Shown here piece after piece: positions 35,244 through 47,585 of a stretch of DNA of 64,000 nucleotides. How positions within the stretch are numbered: position 1 is the stretch's first letter; each line of letters opens with the position of its first letter. The notes beneath the pieces were generated by a model. That model did no database searches. It was not told where the DNA came from and saw only the letters and a program-made list of their open reading frames with translations. Source of the stretch: Micrasema longulum (taxonomy: Eukaryota > Arthropoda > Insecta > Trichoptera > Brachycentridae); NCBI GenBank assembly GCA_022494885.1, contig JAGVSM010001704.1:62001-126000 (forward strand), in the 5' to 3' direction. The translations under genes were made by a program, and so were the position numbers.

Positions 35244-36425
35244 CTGTAGCGACTAGGCAAACAACTGTCATAAAAATTCAATGACTCTCGAGTTCATCAT
35301 ATTACACGCATTATAACTCTACCTACTTGTCTGGTTACGAATTACACTCATTCATTCTTCAATTTTTACATCTTTACAGTCGCTGTCTCCCTATTCATAT
35401 TGCCGATCGTATTTAACTAAAGATAAATTAATGATACTTATCTTATTCAATTAATGAGAAAGTTCAGCTGTTTTTCTTTATTTTTTATTTGTTAACAGAC
35501 TATTAAACTATGTCAAAATGTTTTTTTTCAATTTTTATATTTCGTATTGTCAACGCTATGATTTTTTAAAGTTTTGGTTTCCAAAATAACTCACTCTCTA
35601 TACCTCTGTGCCACAACGTCGAATATTGTATGAAAAAAACAACGGTAAATCCAAAGGATTTTATCTAATGGATAGAAAAAAACACTATTTAAAAATAAGT
35701 TTACTAATCAAATTTTTTTCATTTTTTTTTATTAACATAAACGGCAAATCTGCCTATTACAAATATTTACAATAATAATATTTGGCTTAACCATATAGAT
35801 ATTTTTTGTAGAATAATTCAATTTAATGACATTTCAATCATAAAATTTCAAAAGGGTGCCTTTACATCAGCAATCAGTTTTAATTTTCATGATTTTATAA
35901 TTTAAAAAAAAATATTTTAAATCTTGAAATAGACTACACAAACATAATCTTATGTGTGCTTTAATAATAACAATGTACATATATTTATTTTATAAGTTAT
36001 TTAACACATATTTCTTAACTATTTGTTTATTTTTTTCTTATTCATAAATGTTTTTTTCATGCGGCATCATAATAATTTTTTACTGCCTTACACAAAAAAA
36101 AAAATTGTGACTTCGCCTTTTTTCTAAATGGGAGTCTGATTTATACCTTTTCTCTGGTATTGTGATCATGTTCATGTTGGCTTTGATAAACTCTTTGTCC
36201 GAAATTCTGTTCCTTAAAATTATTTTTTTTAATGTTAATTGTACATTGGCGGGCTTATTGCCAAATGGAAATTTCTTCCAAGCAAGCAAAATAATACAAG
36301 TTTCATTTTTGAAATTCAACTGGCAAAACATATTTAACAGAAAATAATAAAAAAAGCTTATGATATACGAAATGAGAAATAAACATAAACTTCAACTATA
36401 AAAAATAGGCTCTAGATTTCTAACT
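35244..36425. other. AT-rich DNA, nothing recognised
   Basis: Very AT-rich with poly-A/T runs; no gene or defined repeat seen. Confidence 0.45.
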
Positions 36426-36678
36426 GTCCATGCGATTTGTAGCTGCAGGATATATTATTTTCTAGAATTTATCTATAATTTTGTACAAAAAAAAAATAGT
36501 CACATTATTAGTATAATATAAATGGGGAATAAATCTCTAACCGTCCACATCCGTGCGCTTTGTAGCTGCAAGACGTGTTGAAATCTAGCTTTCGTATGTT
36601 ACTAAAATGTATAATTGGAAACGGGTAACTAAATCACATCCACCCATGCGCTCTGTAGCTGCAAGACGTTTTGGGAAG
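36426..36678 (+). repeat. three spaced copies of a TGCGCTTTGTAGCTGCAAGA motif
   Basis: Motif copies start near 36431, 36553 and 36645 (TGCGATTTGTAGCTGCAGGA, TGCGCTTTGTAGCTGCAAGA, TGCGCTCTGTAGCTGCAAGA). Each is preceded by GTCCA, GTCCACATCC or CATCCACCCA. Spacing is about 122 and 92 bp with unrelated AT-rich sequence between. The TAGCTGCA core is an E-box-free palindrome-like site. Function unknown. Confidence 0.65.
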
Positions 36679-38439
36679 TTTCTTTTGTTCAGTACCCTTG
36701 AGGTGATTTTTTTACGAAAATAACACTATAGAAGTTATCCAGAATATACAAATAAACCAATGACCGGTTTTATCGCTTTCGACACGTCTACAAGACATTA
36801 TAAAGCTTAATGCATTCATACAATACATCGTCGAATGCAACCCTAGTGGGTCGATGAAAAAAATTAATCTAAGTTTGTTTTTACAGATTCGATTGAAAAA
36901 TTTAATATCTACAAACACGCGCATTGCAAAGATCTACATTTCGCTGGAAACTGCACGTGAATCGATTAATCCGCTTAGAAGAAGTTAAATAACATCACAC
37001 GTACAGAAGAATTATATATATGCAGATAAACAATAAAGATCCTACCCTATATCAAGCTTATCAACTAAAATTTGCGACATATTGCTGCGCTTATATTGTT
37101 GGAGATTGACTTACAGAACTTTGATCATATTTAAGGGATTTGGAATTGAAAGGGTCGGGGATAAAACTAACGGTCACCGTGACCATATTTAAAAAAAATA
37201 AATTGTTATGGTGGAAGATAAGTTGTGTTTTATTTTATTTGGGAAACCGATAGTTCTACATACATATTTATATAATAAACAACAATTTTACGTCTAATTT
37301 GGTATAAAAAAAAACAAAATTATCTTTATCATCAAAGAAATTAGGAGCTTCTGCTCTTTACCTCGTAGAGAACGAAAAATTTGCTTTCGACATAGTAATA
37401 TCTCATATTTGGATCTAACATAGTATTTCTCTCGCATACAGAAATATCGCAGTGCAAAACTTGACTACTTGCAGACAAATAAATTGTAAAACGCATTTTA
37501 TTATTAAATAAATAATTAAGTATTTTATTATACCGTATTTGTAATTACTATTTTAATTTAAATCGTTGCAAACCTCATAATTATGATTAATTTATTTGAT
37601 AAAAAGTTTCCTGAATTAATGATATTGTTTTTTTTTGCTGATAAAAAATATCACTAAAAACAGAATACTATAATATCAGCAATAATTAATTACAGAAATA
37701 TATACATGTAAGCTTAAACCTACACAAAAGGTTCCTAAAATGAAAAGAACAGCCTTAATTTGTGGTTTTGGTAGCTCAAACCCACTCATTAGTCTTATGA
37801 TAGTCCATTACCTGGCACAAGTCTGAAATTACACGTTAGTTCAATTTGTCCGAAGTTATGAGCACTTATAAAGCGGTAAATTAAAAAAACAAACGCCCTC
37901 GACCAGTGAGCTTTGATCGACTGATCGCGGAAGATAATCACTTTACAAGACTAACTCGGGGCTCGCCGAACTTCAAAAAAACTCAGGTAAATATATTTAC
38001 TCTGTTCACCCCCTATAATTGATTAAGTCGGTGTGAACTGCTACCGGATAAGATGCTAATCGGATGTGCGGGAAGCATCGCTAAGTGGTTTTAAAACATA
38101 ATGAAAATATTTATTAGGTATTTGATTACAACAATGAATACCTAATTACTTTACACCTGGTTAAGATGTAGGGTGAGCATTAGGGTGGGTAATTAACCGT
38201 TGTAATTATTATGCGAAATGTGATTAAACTGCAATTAAAATATCACGGAAAGATATGTATCGTATTGTTTATTACCTTGCAGACGAATTGTCTTTGTTGA
38301 CGATAGTGTCTTAGAGTGAAAAAGCCCTGTGAAATTATAACTCGATGAATTTATCTATACAAATGCACCGCACCGTTAAAATGTACATTAAATATATATT
38401 ATGACATGAAACAAATTTAATCACATTCCAATTATTCCT
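36679..38439. other. no gene recognised
   Basis: AT-rich with a more balanced part at 37870-38060. No domain or repeat recognised. Confidence 0.4.
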
Positions 38440-38595
38440 ACTTTTGACATCTCAATGTTTGATTATTTGTTGGATTCGGTCGTACCATGTCTTTCTCGAT
38501 TTTTGAATCCCACAACATTTGCACCATAAATCTTTTTAGCAGTTCATTCGCTCTATGTGTTAACCAACGCTGACCTCAACTCCTGATTTTGTTGA
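38440..38595 (-). mobile_element. LINE C-terminal scrap (HIERM...RKTWYDRI)
   Basis: The minus strand reads HIERMNC, a stop, KDLWCKCCG, then IQKSRKTWYDRIQQIIKH and a stop near 38447. The arrangement H-(V/I)-ERM, about 20 residues, then R-K-T-W-x-D-x-(I/V) is the standard C-terminal end of many non-LTR elements. The GR-P before K is replaced by KS. Confidence 0.55.
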
Positions 38596-39554
38596 TATTT
38601 TTTGTCTCAACCTTACATAATATATAGATCTCAACATTTGTGCTCCTATAGTACAAGAGATTGCATTTCAACGGCATTTAATTCAATTGAAACTTTTAAA
38701 ATGGTAACTCGTTTAAAAACCTTGCTTTTTTGTATAAGTGAAACGTGCAGGACCCACGGTTTTTGAAACGGTTTCGGGTATGAGGAGGAAAGTACTTTGA
38801 CTGTCCCCGGACTGGAACCCGGAGTGTAGGACTGGCCACCTTCACGTAGGTAACAGACGATCGAAATATGCAGCATTTGGCCTTTAAATTCAGTCCCCTA
38901 TGCACTAGTGTGTGCAAAAAGGCAAATTATAATTATAACATTGTACCTTTTAAATTATTTTTATGCGACTTTTTTCTTTTATTTTTCTTTAAATTAAAAT
39001 TAATCCGGTTTCTATTTACTTTGTTTTTATTACCGTCTATAAAAATATGTATTTTTATTTTATTTGGAACATCTAAGTGCCTAACATTTCTTAATTGTTA
39101 AATTGCTTTTATTTTGATACTGATTATGTACTTAATCAACAGCTTACACCACTGTGGAAAATTTATATTGACAGTTTTCACAATTTTCGTTTATATGTAT
39201 TCTTATTTTCTGTATACAATATTTGTAAAAACTGTTGTTTTTTTCCCAAGTAAAAATAAATAAGTAATAACGATTTAAGGGTATACTCGTAAAAGTGCAC
39301 TTTTTTTTAAAACACAAAATGTCGTAAGGAGGTTTTGATGCGAGATCCTATAACATTTATAAAAAGGATTTCTTGGCTGTCGTGGAATACTAACAAATAA
39401 AAATATTATAATATTTGGCTGATTTATATACCACCATTTTTGAAAAAAATCACCGCAAGAGCGCTTTACAATTGTATACCTAAACTTACATTCTAACTAA
39501 ACTAAACTGATATACATATTATATTTCCAGATTTAAAATTGAGGGTATGATAGT

Positions 39555-39722
39555 CTAAAGAAGTGGGATTTTAGTTAGGATCTGATCTGACTAGGACTGT
39601 CGATGATTTGTAAGCTTAAAGGCAATTGGTTCCAGGCAGAGGGGCCGGCAGCGGCAAAAGCACGATCTCCAAATTTAGTGTTTGGGGAGAGCCGGATTTC
39701 GACAAGTTTTCCTCTTCCGTAT
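39555..39722 (-). mobile_element. LINE C-terminal scrap (FGDRAFAAAGPSAWNQLP)
   Basis: One minus-strand frame reads NTKFGDRAFAAAGPSAWNQL then PLSLQIIDSP and a stop near 39555. G-D-R-x-F-x-x-A-x-P-x-x-W-N-x-L-P is the hallmark C-terminal end of CR1/jockey-type LINE ORF2. The opposite strand happens to read like a P-loop; this LINE explains it. Confidence 0.7.
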
Positions 39723-40039
39723 TAAATTATGGATTCTCAACTGCAAAATATCATCAAATAATAATATGTAATTGTGAAATGTACTTTAATTTTATAAAAG
39801 AAATTTAAAGACCTTGATAGGCCTTGTATTATTTTACGTACCGCGGTGCCATAACTTCATTTACCCTGTCTTAATACTTTAATAAAGAGTAAGTAAGACA
39901 TTTAGATTTCTTTAATTCGTTCGCTGAGTACACGTAACCGCAACTTTATTCTCAAAACATGGATACCAAGCGCATATTATAAGCTCTATGATTGTATTAC
40001 CAATTTCATCGTAAAATAACTGCTCTCGGTTAAGTAGAA

Positions 40040-40540
40040 TTTTTTTTATTTAAACTTGTTCCATAATTTGGGACCCCTGTGAATCACACCACATCCTTGA
40101 AATAAAGAAGGTTCAAAAGCGATTTTTGCGATACTTATAACTTGAAGAAAATAAAAATTATCCATTCTTCCATCCATCATTATTTCTAACAAGGATACTG
40201 GATGACACCCTCTAATCTCGTCGTCAAAATTTTCTTGGATAACATTTCTATAAACTGATTTCTGGATGTATATATAATCCAAATATACTGAAAACGATCT
40301 GTTTGTATGTTCCCAATAATAATACTAGAGCCAGATCTCATGCACTGTTTTACACACCCAGAAGCCGTTCAAATGCAAGTCAGAATTCAACTATTAATAG
40401 GGCCATTTGCTTGCTGAATACAGCTTCTGCGGATAACATAGATCTATTTTTCTGTACATATCGGCAGTTAAGCAGCTATATGCTTTATATTAATTTACCT
40501 CTAACTTGTATTTACAGTCCGCATAAGGAAATGGGTTAAA
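40040..40540 (+). mobile_element. LINE RT C-terminal remnant (jockey/CR1-like)
   Basis: The plus strand in changing frames gives WDP-like text and EIKKVQKRFLRYL near 40098, then VPNNNTRARSHALFYTPRSR followed by NASQNSTINRAICLLN (to about 40430). KVQ-x-RFLRYL and the R-x-R-x-x-x-x-F-x-P-R-x-R-x-N-x-x-x-x-S-x-x-NR tail are typical of LINE ORF2 C termini. Frameshifts separate the pieces. Confidence 0.7.
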
Positions 40541-41290
40541 TAGCCCTTAAAATAATGCAGCCTACAATCTGTGATATAAATAAAAGTATTTTTGTTTTTT
40601 TTTACAAAATGTAGAAAACCAGCTATAAATTTTATTAGTTATCATAAAAATCCATATTTTAGTCAACTAGTAACCCATTATTTTTCCATATTTTGTATTT
40701 ATTTTAATTTTATTTTTAAACCGGTTATCTCGTTACTAGAACGAAGAGATAGTTCACGTTGTGATAAAGGTTGGAAAAGCTCTCTCAGATAATTTAGCGC
40801 ATTGAATCGTTATATTTTACAGGTAATGATGGTACGAGAATATTGGTTATTCACAGTCTAATGTCCTACCCTCACTGCGGCAATGTCAGAAGCCCGACAG
40901 CTGTTCGTCCTCTCCCCAGAGGGCCCTGATAGGCCCCCTGGTGCTTATTACGAAGAAGGTTTTGTCAACCGTCAGTTCGGAGAGAACACCTTGCGAAATG
41001 CAAATTGCGACCGACCTGACAAAAGAAAACACACCGGAAAGACGCCGAACCGATTGTTTGTAAAATTACATCATATCAGCTAACTTTACACAAAAGCTTC
41101 GTTATTATACTTGTAGGGTCGTTTCGATATGAATTTTTTACTTTGAATAGTAGCTTTTTTCATTTAAATGTGTTAACTAAAATTTAAACAAACATTTAAA
41201 AATGAATATTCGAATCACTAACTTCGTAGTTTTCCATATTTAATTATGAAAAATATGAACTTTGATTAAAAACATTAAATATATTGTAAT
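40541..41290. other. no gene recognised
   Basis: The better-balanced stretch 40860-41090 has an open frame of 66 residues without a recognisable domain. Confidence 0.35.
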
Positions 41291-41335
41291 TGCCGACCGG
41301 TTTCAAAACACTGGGTACTGTTCCTTCGTCAAGTC
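41291..41335 (-). ncRNA. decayed hammerhead-like motif
   Basis: Minus strand: TTGACGA (C3 changed to T), one A, a stem II of GGAACA with TGTTTT (two G.U pairs, loop GTACCCAG), then GAAA, self-complementary ACCGGT and C at the cleavage position. Stem I pairs poorly. Probably a dead member of the family seen at 53870. Confidence 0.35.
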
Positions 41336-41479
41336 AAAAAATAAAAATTGATTTATTTCTTACAAAAATAACGAGTAAGAATTTTAAATGTATCATTTGC
41401 TCACACTATGTATTCGGTGTAATTTTTTTTTCAATTAACAGGGAAATATTGTGAGTTAAACCACCAGTAAATCGAATAC

Positions 41480-41575
41480 TTCACGTTGACTTTGCCAAGA
41501 ATTGAACCCAGGACATCAATAATGGTCGGGGAATTTGTCGACCGCGACACAATAAGGCGGACTTATCTTGACTCT
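41480..41575 (-). repeat. worn tRNA-derived SINE head (B2-like)
   Basis: The minus strand has CCGCCTTATTGTGTCGCGGT and the B-box-like ATGTCCTGGGTTCAATTC. It resembles 58735-58812. Confidence 0.45.
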
Positions 41576-42104
41576 ATTTCCTTATTTTTTTAACATATGT
41601 CCATCGTTCTATTTCACACACAGAACTATTATACAAAGAAATTAATTAATTAATTATAAATTTAATAATAGTTGGTGTAAATTATAAAAATAAACAGATG
41701 TAAATGATAAATGTAGTATAAATTATTAATACTAAAACCCAAATAAAATTTAAAAGAGAAAGCTATCGTTATTATTATGCGGATGCTCTAAAACTAATTA
41801 AATGTTTTTCTTTTAAAAGATCTACCAACCTCGAAATATCACTAGAGGAATATTTGAGTTCTTTCTTTCACTTCTTTCTTTCCTTCCCACTTGTATACGT
41901 TCATAGTATAGTCTAGATATTTAGTCGATTTATGTTAATAAAAAAAATGAGTAGTTAAAATATTCTAATTTATTCATAACTCAATATGTTATTATACCTA
42001 GTACGTCCTGGATAAACAAATTAAGCTTTCGAAAACGACAGCCGTTTTCAGAAGTTTTGATTTTGTCTAAGGGAGGGGATCATTGCCGGAGACAACTATG
42101 TCCA
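41576..42104. other. AT-rich DNA with a small inverted repeat
   Basis: CGAAAACGACAGCCGTTTTC near 42023 forms a short hairpin. Nothing else is recognised. Confidence 0.35.
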
Positions 42105-42203
42105 GGGCTGGTATTCCAAACGAAATTATAGCGCGGTATAGCGCGTTTTTACGTACTAAATACGGATTATAGCGCGCTGTAAACGCGTTCGGAATACCAG
42201 CCC
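42105..42203. mobile_element. 99-bp TIR mini-element with TATAGCGCG repeats
   Basis: Terminal arms GGGCTGGTATTCCAAACG (42105-42122) and CGTTCGGAATACCAGCCC (42186-42203) are inverse complements with one mismatch. The 63-bp interior contains ATAGCGCG three times (42128, 42138 and 42170). Non-coding; a very small MITE-like element or a palindromic repeat. Confidence 0.7.
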
Positions 42204-42394
42204 AGGTGTTGATTAAAACCGATGTCTAAGTAATGATTTTTTATTTTTGTTATTCTTTAAAACTAAGCATGATTCCACTTTCCATTATGTTGAATCCTAA
42301 CTTAATACACGGCTCCTGGCTTCATAGAGTTAGGGATTTTTTGTTATGTGTATCTTTGTAGGAATAAATAAATAAAATAAAATAAATATTTTCT

Positions 42395-42490
42395 CGAATC
42401 GACCGGTTTGGGTAGGTAGGAAGAAATCGCCTAAATGTAATATGCTCGCCTTTAAACGTGCATAAAGTGTTTTAATAAATAAATAAATAC
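42395..42490 (+). mobile_element. LINE 3' tail, same family as 3480-4525
   Basis: CGACCGGTTTGGGTAGGTAG, GAAGAAATCGCCT, ATATGCTCGCC, then CATAAAGTGTTTTAATAAAT and an AATA-repeat end. It matches the 3' UTR and tail at 4430-4525. It is severely 5' truncated. Confidence 0.75.
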
Positions 42491-44782
42491 CTTCATTTGA
42501 ATTTTAAAATAACGTTTTATTTACGAGGTTGGTAAAAGTTGACTTGCCGGATTTATACTGTGACAAGGAACTTCAAACAATTCTTAAGTGTAACCTTTTG
42601 TCTGTTAAAGAAGTTCAAGCATCACATTTTTTAAGCGTCTTGTGTTGTGTTGTAATAGAGCGAAGAATTAACTTTGGGGTATGACAAATGGGAGTGTTTT
42701 GGGGGTTGGAGTGAGAGGGTTGAGAAGAGTATCGGGGTAAAGTGTGGTGCGAGCAGGACAACACGAGTAGGGAGACCGGTAACGCTTAACTTCATTAGTT
42801 ACACTTTACAGGTGCTTGTTACTCTTAATCAAACCAAAACAAATTTTAAAAACTTGATTGTCTCATTATTTAAGGAGTCCTTTTTTTATATCTAGGGAGA
42901 TTTCATTTTTAAAACAAACTAAAAGCAACGCAAAAAGTCACTCGCAAACGAGTGGAGGCGTATAAAAAATCTGATATGAAAAAGTCCATTTAAAGATTAC
43001 GATAAATACAAATTCACCATTGAAATAAATAAGAGAGATATATAAAATCTTGCATCCTATGTAGACTCGAGTTACACCACGGCCACACAAGAGTAAACAT
43101 AATGATGTTTTATTTATTGGTACATGAAACAGGTGGTACCGTCTACATATCCTCGATGGACGTATAGTTATTAAACTTCTGCACAGCAAACTGATCCTGC
43201 TTTCATTTTGTATAGCATTAGCTAGTCCGAACACATATTGTATAAAGTACATTAGTTAGTCCAGGATCCTGATTCTATTTCACACTCAGGGCTGTATTCT
43301 CAAACTACCCGGACACAGAGTATATTACTAAAGTAAATTAAGTAAATAACAATATACAGTATTTTATCAAATCTGTTGAACTATTAAATATTTTATTGTT
43401 GCCTGTGTAAAGCGCGCTTGTGACTTTTTACTAAGCACGCAGCTTATATTCACCAGATTAGGTCGTAACAAATATTTTCTATCTGAGAAAACTGAAACTC
43501 AGTATTTTTATTTCGCGTTCATTGTTTTCCTTTTAACCTTTTCTTTTCTTTCTTTTTTATTTTATTTACATGTTTTATCTGAATTGTGTATGTACTTTTT
43601 ATTTATTTTTTCTGTTTTGCAGACATAAATTTTTATTTTTGATTTATTGGGTATTTTTTAAAAATCTTGTTTTGGTTACATTTATGACCACACACTATTT
43701 GTTTTCTAAAGTTTCAAATAAATATTATTTATAAAGTTTCTGTTTATTCTTTAATTTTATGGTATTTTTTTCTCTATCTTTTGCTACTTTTTTAAACATA
43801 TTTTTAGCTGTTTTATCTAGTTTTGTTGAGTTTTTCCTTTTTTTAACTTTTAACTATTATTTTTTTTCAAAGCATTACAAACAAAAAAAGTCATAATTTA
43901 TTCATTATTTTATATGTAAACAATATTAAGTCTGTACTCTTCTATTTGAACCCTAATTAAAACTAATGCCTCAGCACCCAATGACAAACTGTTATTTAAT
44001 ACAATATTTTGATTGTCCGTGTTACAGACCAAAAACTGGATTTCACCTCCTAGAGAGTCATTAAGATAAACCTTTCATATTCCTTTCTCTAAAATGTTCT
44101 CCATCCCTGTTGTAATTTGTTAATATTATTTAATAGTTTATCGGGACAAATTCGTTAAAATACTTTGTGATATTTTAAAAATAACATATTAATATTGTTA
44201 TAACATGTATATTTTATTGAATAAAGACTCCATGATAAAAATCGTAAAAAAATATGCATCAATTATCAGAGAGGTTAACACATTTAACACCAGGTAAAAA
44301 AAATCAGATACATCTTAAAAATTGGACGTTTAAAAGCGACCGTCATAAGCGCCAAATAGGATCCATGGTGGCCAATTCCGATTGTATCGGTAGATACTGC
44401 TATTATGTATGAATAATACAAGAGCTCCTACTGGTTTCCCCATGGGGTCCCATGGATTTACACATTATAAGCGTTTTATGAGATATTAATGGTAAGTATT
44501 CCATCTTTTCTTACATGACACTCTTAATGCCGCGCAGAAAATACACATGTTTAATTAATGGAATTAATTAATGACCCATTAATTACGAGCGTTGAAAAAC
44601 TGGATTAAATAACTCATTTTGATTTAAATACTTCATTGTTGGTTATGGAAAGGTTTATGGTGCGATGAAAAAAATTCCGATTAACCGTCTTAAAATGTTT
44701 TTTTTTATTTATGAAAAATTACCAAAATCGCTTTTTAATACTTCATGTCATTTCTTCTAAAATTCAATTAAAATTCGTCCTC
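42491..44782. other. no gene recognised
   Basis: The stretch 42660-42800 is better balanced with an open frame (42674-42895) that lacks a recognisable domain. The remainder is AT-rich with many T-runs. Confidence 0.4.
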
Positions 44783-45080
44783 ATCGTTTCCCTTCCGCAC
44801 CTATTGGTGCATAGAGTACTGCATTTGTAAACCATGTAAGGTGTTTCGATTATCTGTTACATGAAAGCAAGGCGATCAATTACTGCGCTTCAAGTCCTAG
44901 TCCCGGATCAATGAAATATTAAACAACATTCAAAATATCAAGTTTAAAAAAAAAATTGTGGTTAAAAACAAATTTGTTTTATTTATTTTATTTAACATTT
45001 AAAATATTTTTTTCTCTTCCACCCTGCCAGAAAACACTCGTTCAGGGCTCTGTTTTTACATCGCACAGCTAATCACTTTA
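44783..45080 (+). repeat. repeat family C (copy 4)
   Basis: CTTCCGCACCTATTGGTGCA, TAGAGTACTGCATTTG, GGTGTTTCGATTATCTGTTA and ATGAAAGCAAGGCGATCAAT. A further 100 bp on, GAAAACACTCGTTCAGGGCT matches the end of the 8885 copy. Confidence 0.55.
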
Positions 45081-45114
45081 CCTTCTTTTAACATATTATC
45101 AAATTACGCTGTTT

Positions 45115-45178
45115 TTGTTTACCAATTCGGTGCCCTATGCACCATTGGATGTGGATTGGGGTATGGCGATGATGAAAT
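45115..45178 (-). repeat. repeat family C scrap (copy 5)
   Basis: The minus strand reads CCACATCCAATGGTGCATAG then GGCACCGAATTGG, next to a short GATGATG tract. Confidence 0.5.
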
Positions 45179-46959
45179 AAATAGTTGAAATATATTCACA
45201 AATAACACAAAATTACACAAAATTATATTTTAAGTTAAAATATTGTTGATAATATAATTTAAAATGTTTGAAATTGATCGATTCATTGCATACTATAAGA
45301 AAAAGAAGAAAAAAATCAAGCGTCATTTCACAAACGAATCATTCAAATAAACCTCATTTTTTGTGTTTTGATTTCCGCATTTAAGATAACAAAATTATGG
45401 CAGGTAAGCTAATAATAATAGATGCGACGGGATTAGATATGGTTGTAAGATGTTTATGTAACGGCAGGTGTAGGCAAACTATGACCACCCTGTTGAAGGC
45501 ATCAGATGCTTGTCACACAGGGCGTTGGATAATAGATCAATCAAATAAAAAATGATGCCCTTAAATAAATATTAAAATACGTTTTTTTCCAAACGTTCTA
45601 GATTATCTATAAGTACTATATGATATGTATTTTATAACTCATCGCGTATTATCTGGCGACTAGTAGTCATTCTAGTATTGTACATATTCATGTTAACTAT
45701 AAGATGGGTCTACCCCTTTCTGAGATATCGTATGATTTGTTACTAGAAACTTTGCATATATCCTTGATTTTAACTAGACGCATAGAAGCTGATGTTGTCA
45801 CACTACGCAACATTGTAAATAATGTTATAGATTGTCCATGCTTGCCAAATGAAATAAACTTTAGGATTCCATTTAAGGGCGCCAGGCTTTGATGTACTTT
45901 CCACACAAAATCATTTCAAACAAATTATGCTCTCTGTTAGTGCGATTTCATATAAATGCCAATAAATTTAGTGATCTTTTTGATATGTTTAATACTTCGC
46001 CTACGTTAATTAAATCAAAAAAATGCAATAAAATGAGTAATAATTTTTTTTTTTAAAATTAGTCACTCTTTTGATATCTAAGTATTATATTGATGAAATA
46101 ACCTTTTTATATATGTATATATACATATGTGTGTGCATTTTTTATTTCTTTATTTTCAGTTATATTCTTTCGATATTAAGTTACAGTTTGTAAAAAGTGA
46201 ATTGCGTACTTTTAAATAACTTCTATTGTATCTTTTCAAACATATTTTTATTACGTTGCGTTTTAAACCTTTGCATAACTGCTACCTATTATTGTTTATA
46301 AACTTAAATATGTATTATTATAAGCAAATTTGTTTAATAAAAAACCTATGGGCGTTGAATGTATAAAAATAAAAAATTAAATTGATGAGTCTTTCCTGAG
46401 TGTCACTACACCATGCAATATTTTTTTATTTTTACAAACAATGAAAAATAATTATTTTTTTTCTCGGCAAAGCATCCAAATCTGAATGAAACATGCCTTA
46501 ATTTATCAAAGTTATTGTTGCAGTTAACGAAAGAGTTGACAATATTAAACAAGTGGATCACAAGTAAACAACTTATAGAACAGGAATGAACTATCCAATT
46601 ATAATAAATAATATATTTAATTTTAATACAACTAATTTTCATTTCGTGAATTATTTAGTTCGTAAAAATATATACTTCGTGTCTTAAACATTTTTACTGT
46701 TTTTTTTTTCAAATGTTTGACTATTACACTATTGACCATATAACGGTTCAGGGAAAGAAGATGATGAACGCTAAGTGGAAAAGATAGACCCAATAAGCAG
46801 ATGTCTAGTAAAAATGCGTCATTAGGTAAAAATCTGCAGTTAAATAAAACAATAAAAATAAAAATATGCATTTTAAAAAGATAAAACTACAAAAACCCAC
46901 AAGACTTTTGAAAAACATTTTACTTTGATAAATTATTACACAAACAACACGCATTTTAC
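45179..46959. other. no gene recognised
   Basis: AT-rich. A short open stretch at 45697-45906 is present on both strands without a recognisable domain. A TATATGTATATATACATATG run near 46110 is simple sequence. Confidence 0.4.
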
Positions 46960-47172
46960 AAATGTTCGTAAATATACTTAACCACTTACTGATTTTTCTT
47001 TGCTTTCTGGTTTAGAGACATACCCGTCTCTTCGTCAGGATACTAATTATATTAACATTCAAAACCCACTAAATGCCTTCATTTGGGATTCGCACGTTAG
47101 TGTAATTAATGTCCCGACGAAGAGACGGTAGGCACATTAAAGTAGGTAAGTAGTAATATACAAATATTTATG
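46960..47172. mobile_element. inverted-repeat unit with hammerhead-like cores (PLE-like family, copy 1)
   Basis: Left half, minus strand (47000-47044): CTGACGA, extra A, GAGAC / GTCTC stem, then TAAA in place of GAAA, then CC. Right half, plus strand (from about 47113): CCGACGAAGAGACG, then a deletion removes the loop and GAAA. The outer parts (AACCACTTACTGATTTTTCT at left; AGTAGGTAAGTAGTAATATA at right) match the ends of 53365-53960 in inverted arrangement. Confidence 0.55.
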
Positions 47173-47411
47173 AAAAACTAATTAAAAAATTTCCTACAAA
47201 ATGTATATTTTGAATATTATTAATGACACGTTTTGCACAATATTTTTTTTTAAGTCAAACAAATCAATTTAATTATATAAACATGTTTAGTCTAATTCTT
47301 TAAATTAAGATATACTGACTGTATAAGCATGTGGAATTTAATTGTAAAATATCTAGAAATTGTACGTTTTAAAGTATCTACCTTTTTAAAATTGCCTCAT
47401 ATAATATAATA

Positions 47412-47585
47412 GCAGGCGGCCTCCGCAGTGTAATGGTCAAGATTTCACCCACGCACGAAAGGTTCCGGGTTCGATTCCCAGTAAGAACATAAAAATGCTT
47501 TGTGATTTTTTTCAAGCCTGAGTGTTTTATGCTCCTATTCACCACCGTAATTGACCATCCTGGACTTTTGTGGTACAAAAAATAA
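47412..47585 (+). repeat. tRNA-derived SINE, family B (copy 2)
   Basis: Head GGCGGCCTCCGCAGTGTAAT, B-box GGGTTCGATTCCC, body with ATTCACCACCGTAATTGACC and CCTGGACTTTTGTGG. Same layout as 16172-16335. Confidence 0.75.

Noticed and set aside
39626..39808. Open frame with a P-loop-like GAGSGKST
   Set aside because: It is the opposite strand of a LINE C-terminal fragment (FGDRAFAAAGPSAWN); the Walker-like text is a shadow.
42017..42055. Hammerhead-like CTGAAAA with GAAAGCTTA (minus)
   Set aside because: A hairpin is present but the core has changes in CUGANGA and stem I does not pair convincingly.
47412..47485. Possible tRNA gene (good B-box GGGTTCGATTCCC)
   Set aside because: No matching acceptor stem; followed by the same body as 16172-16335, so it is a SINE.
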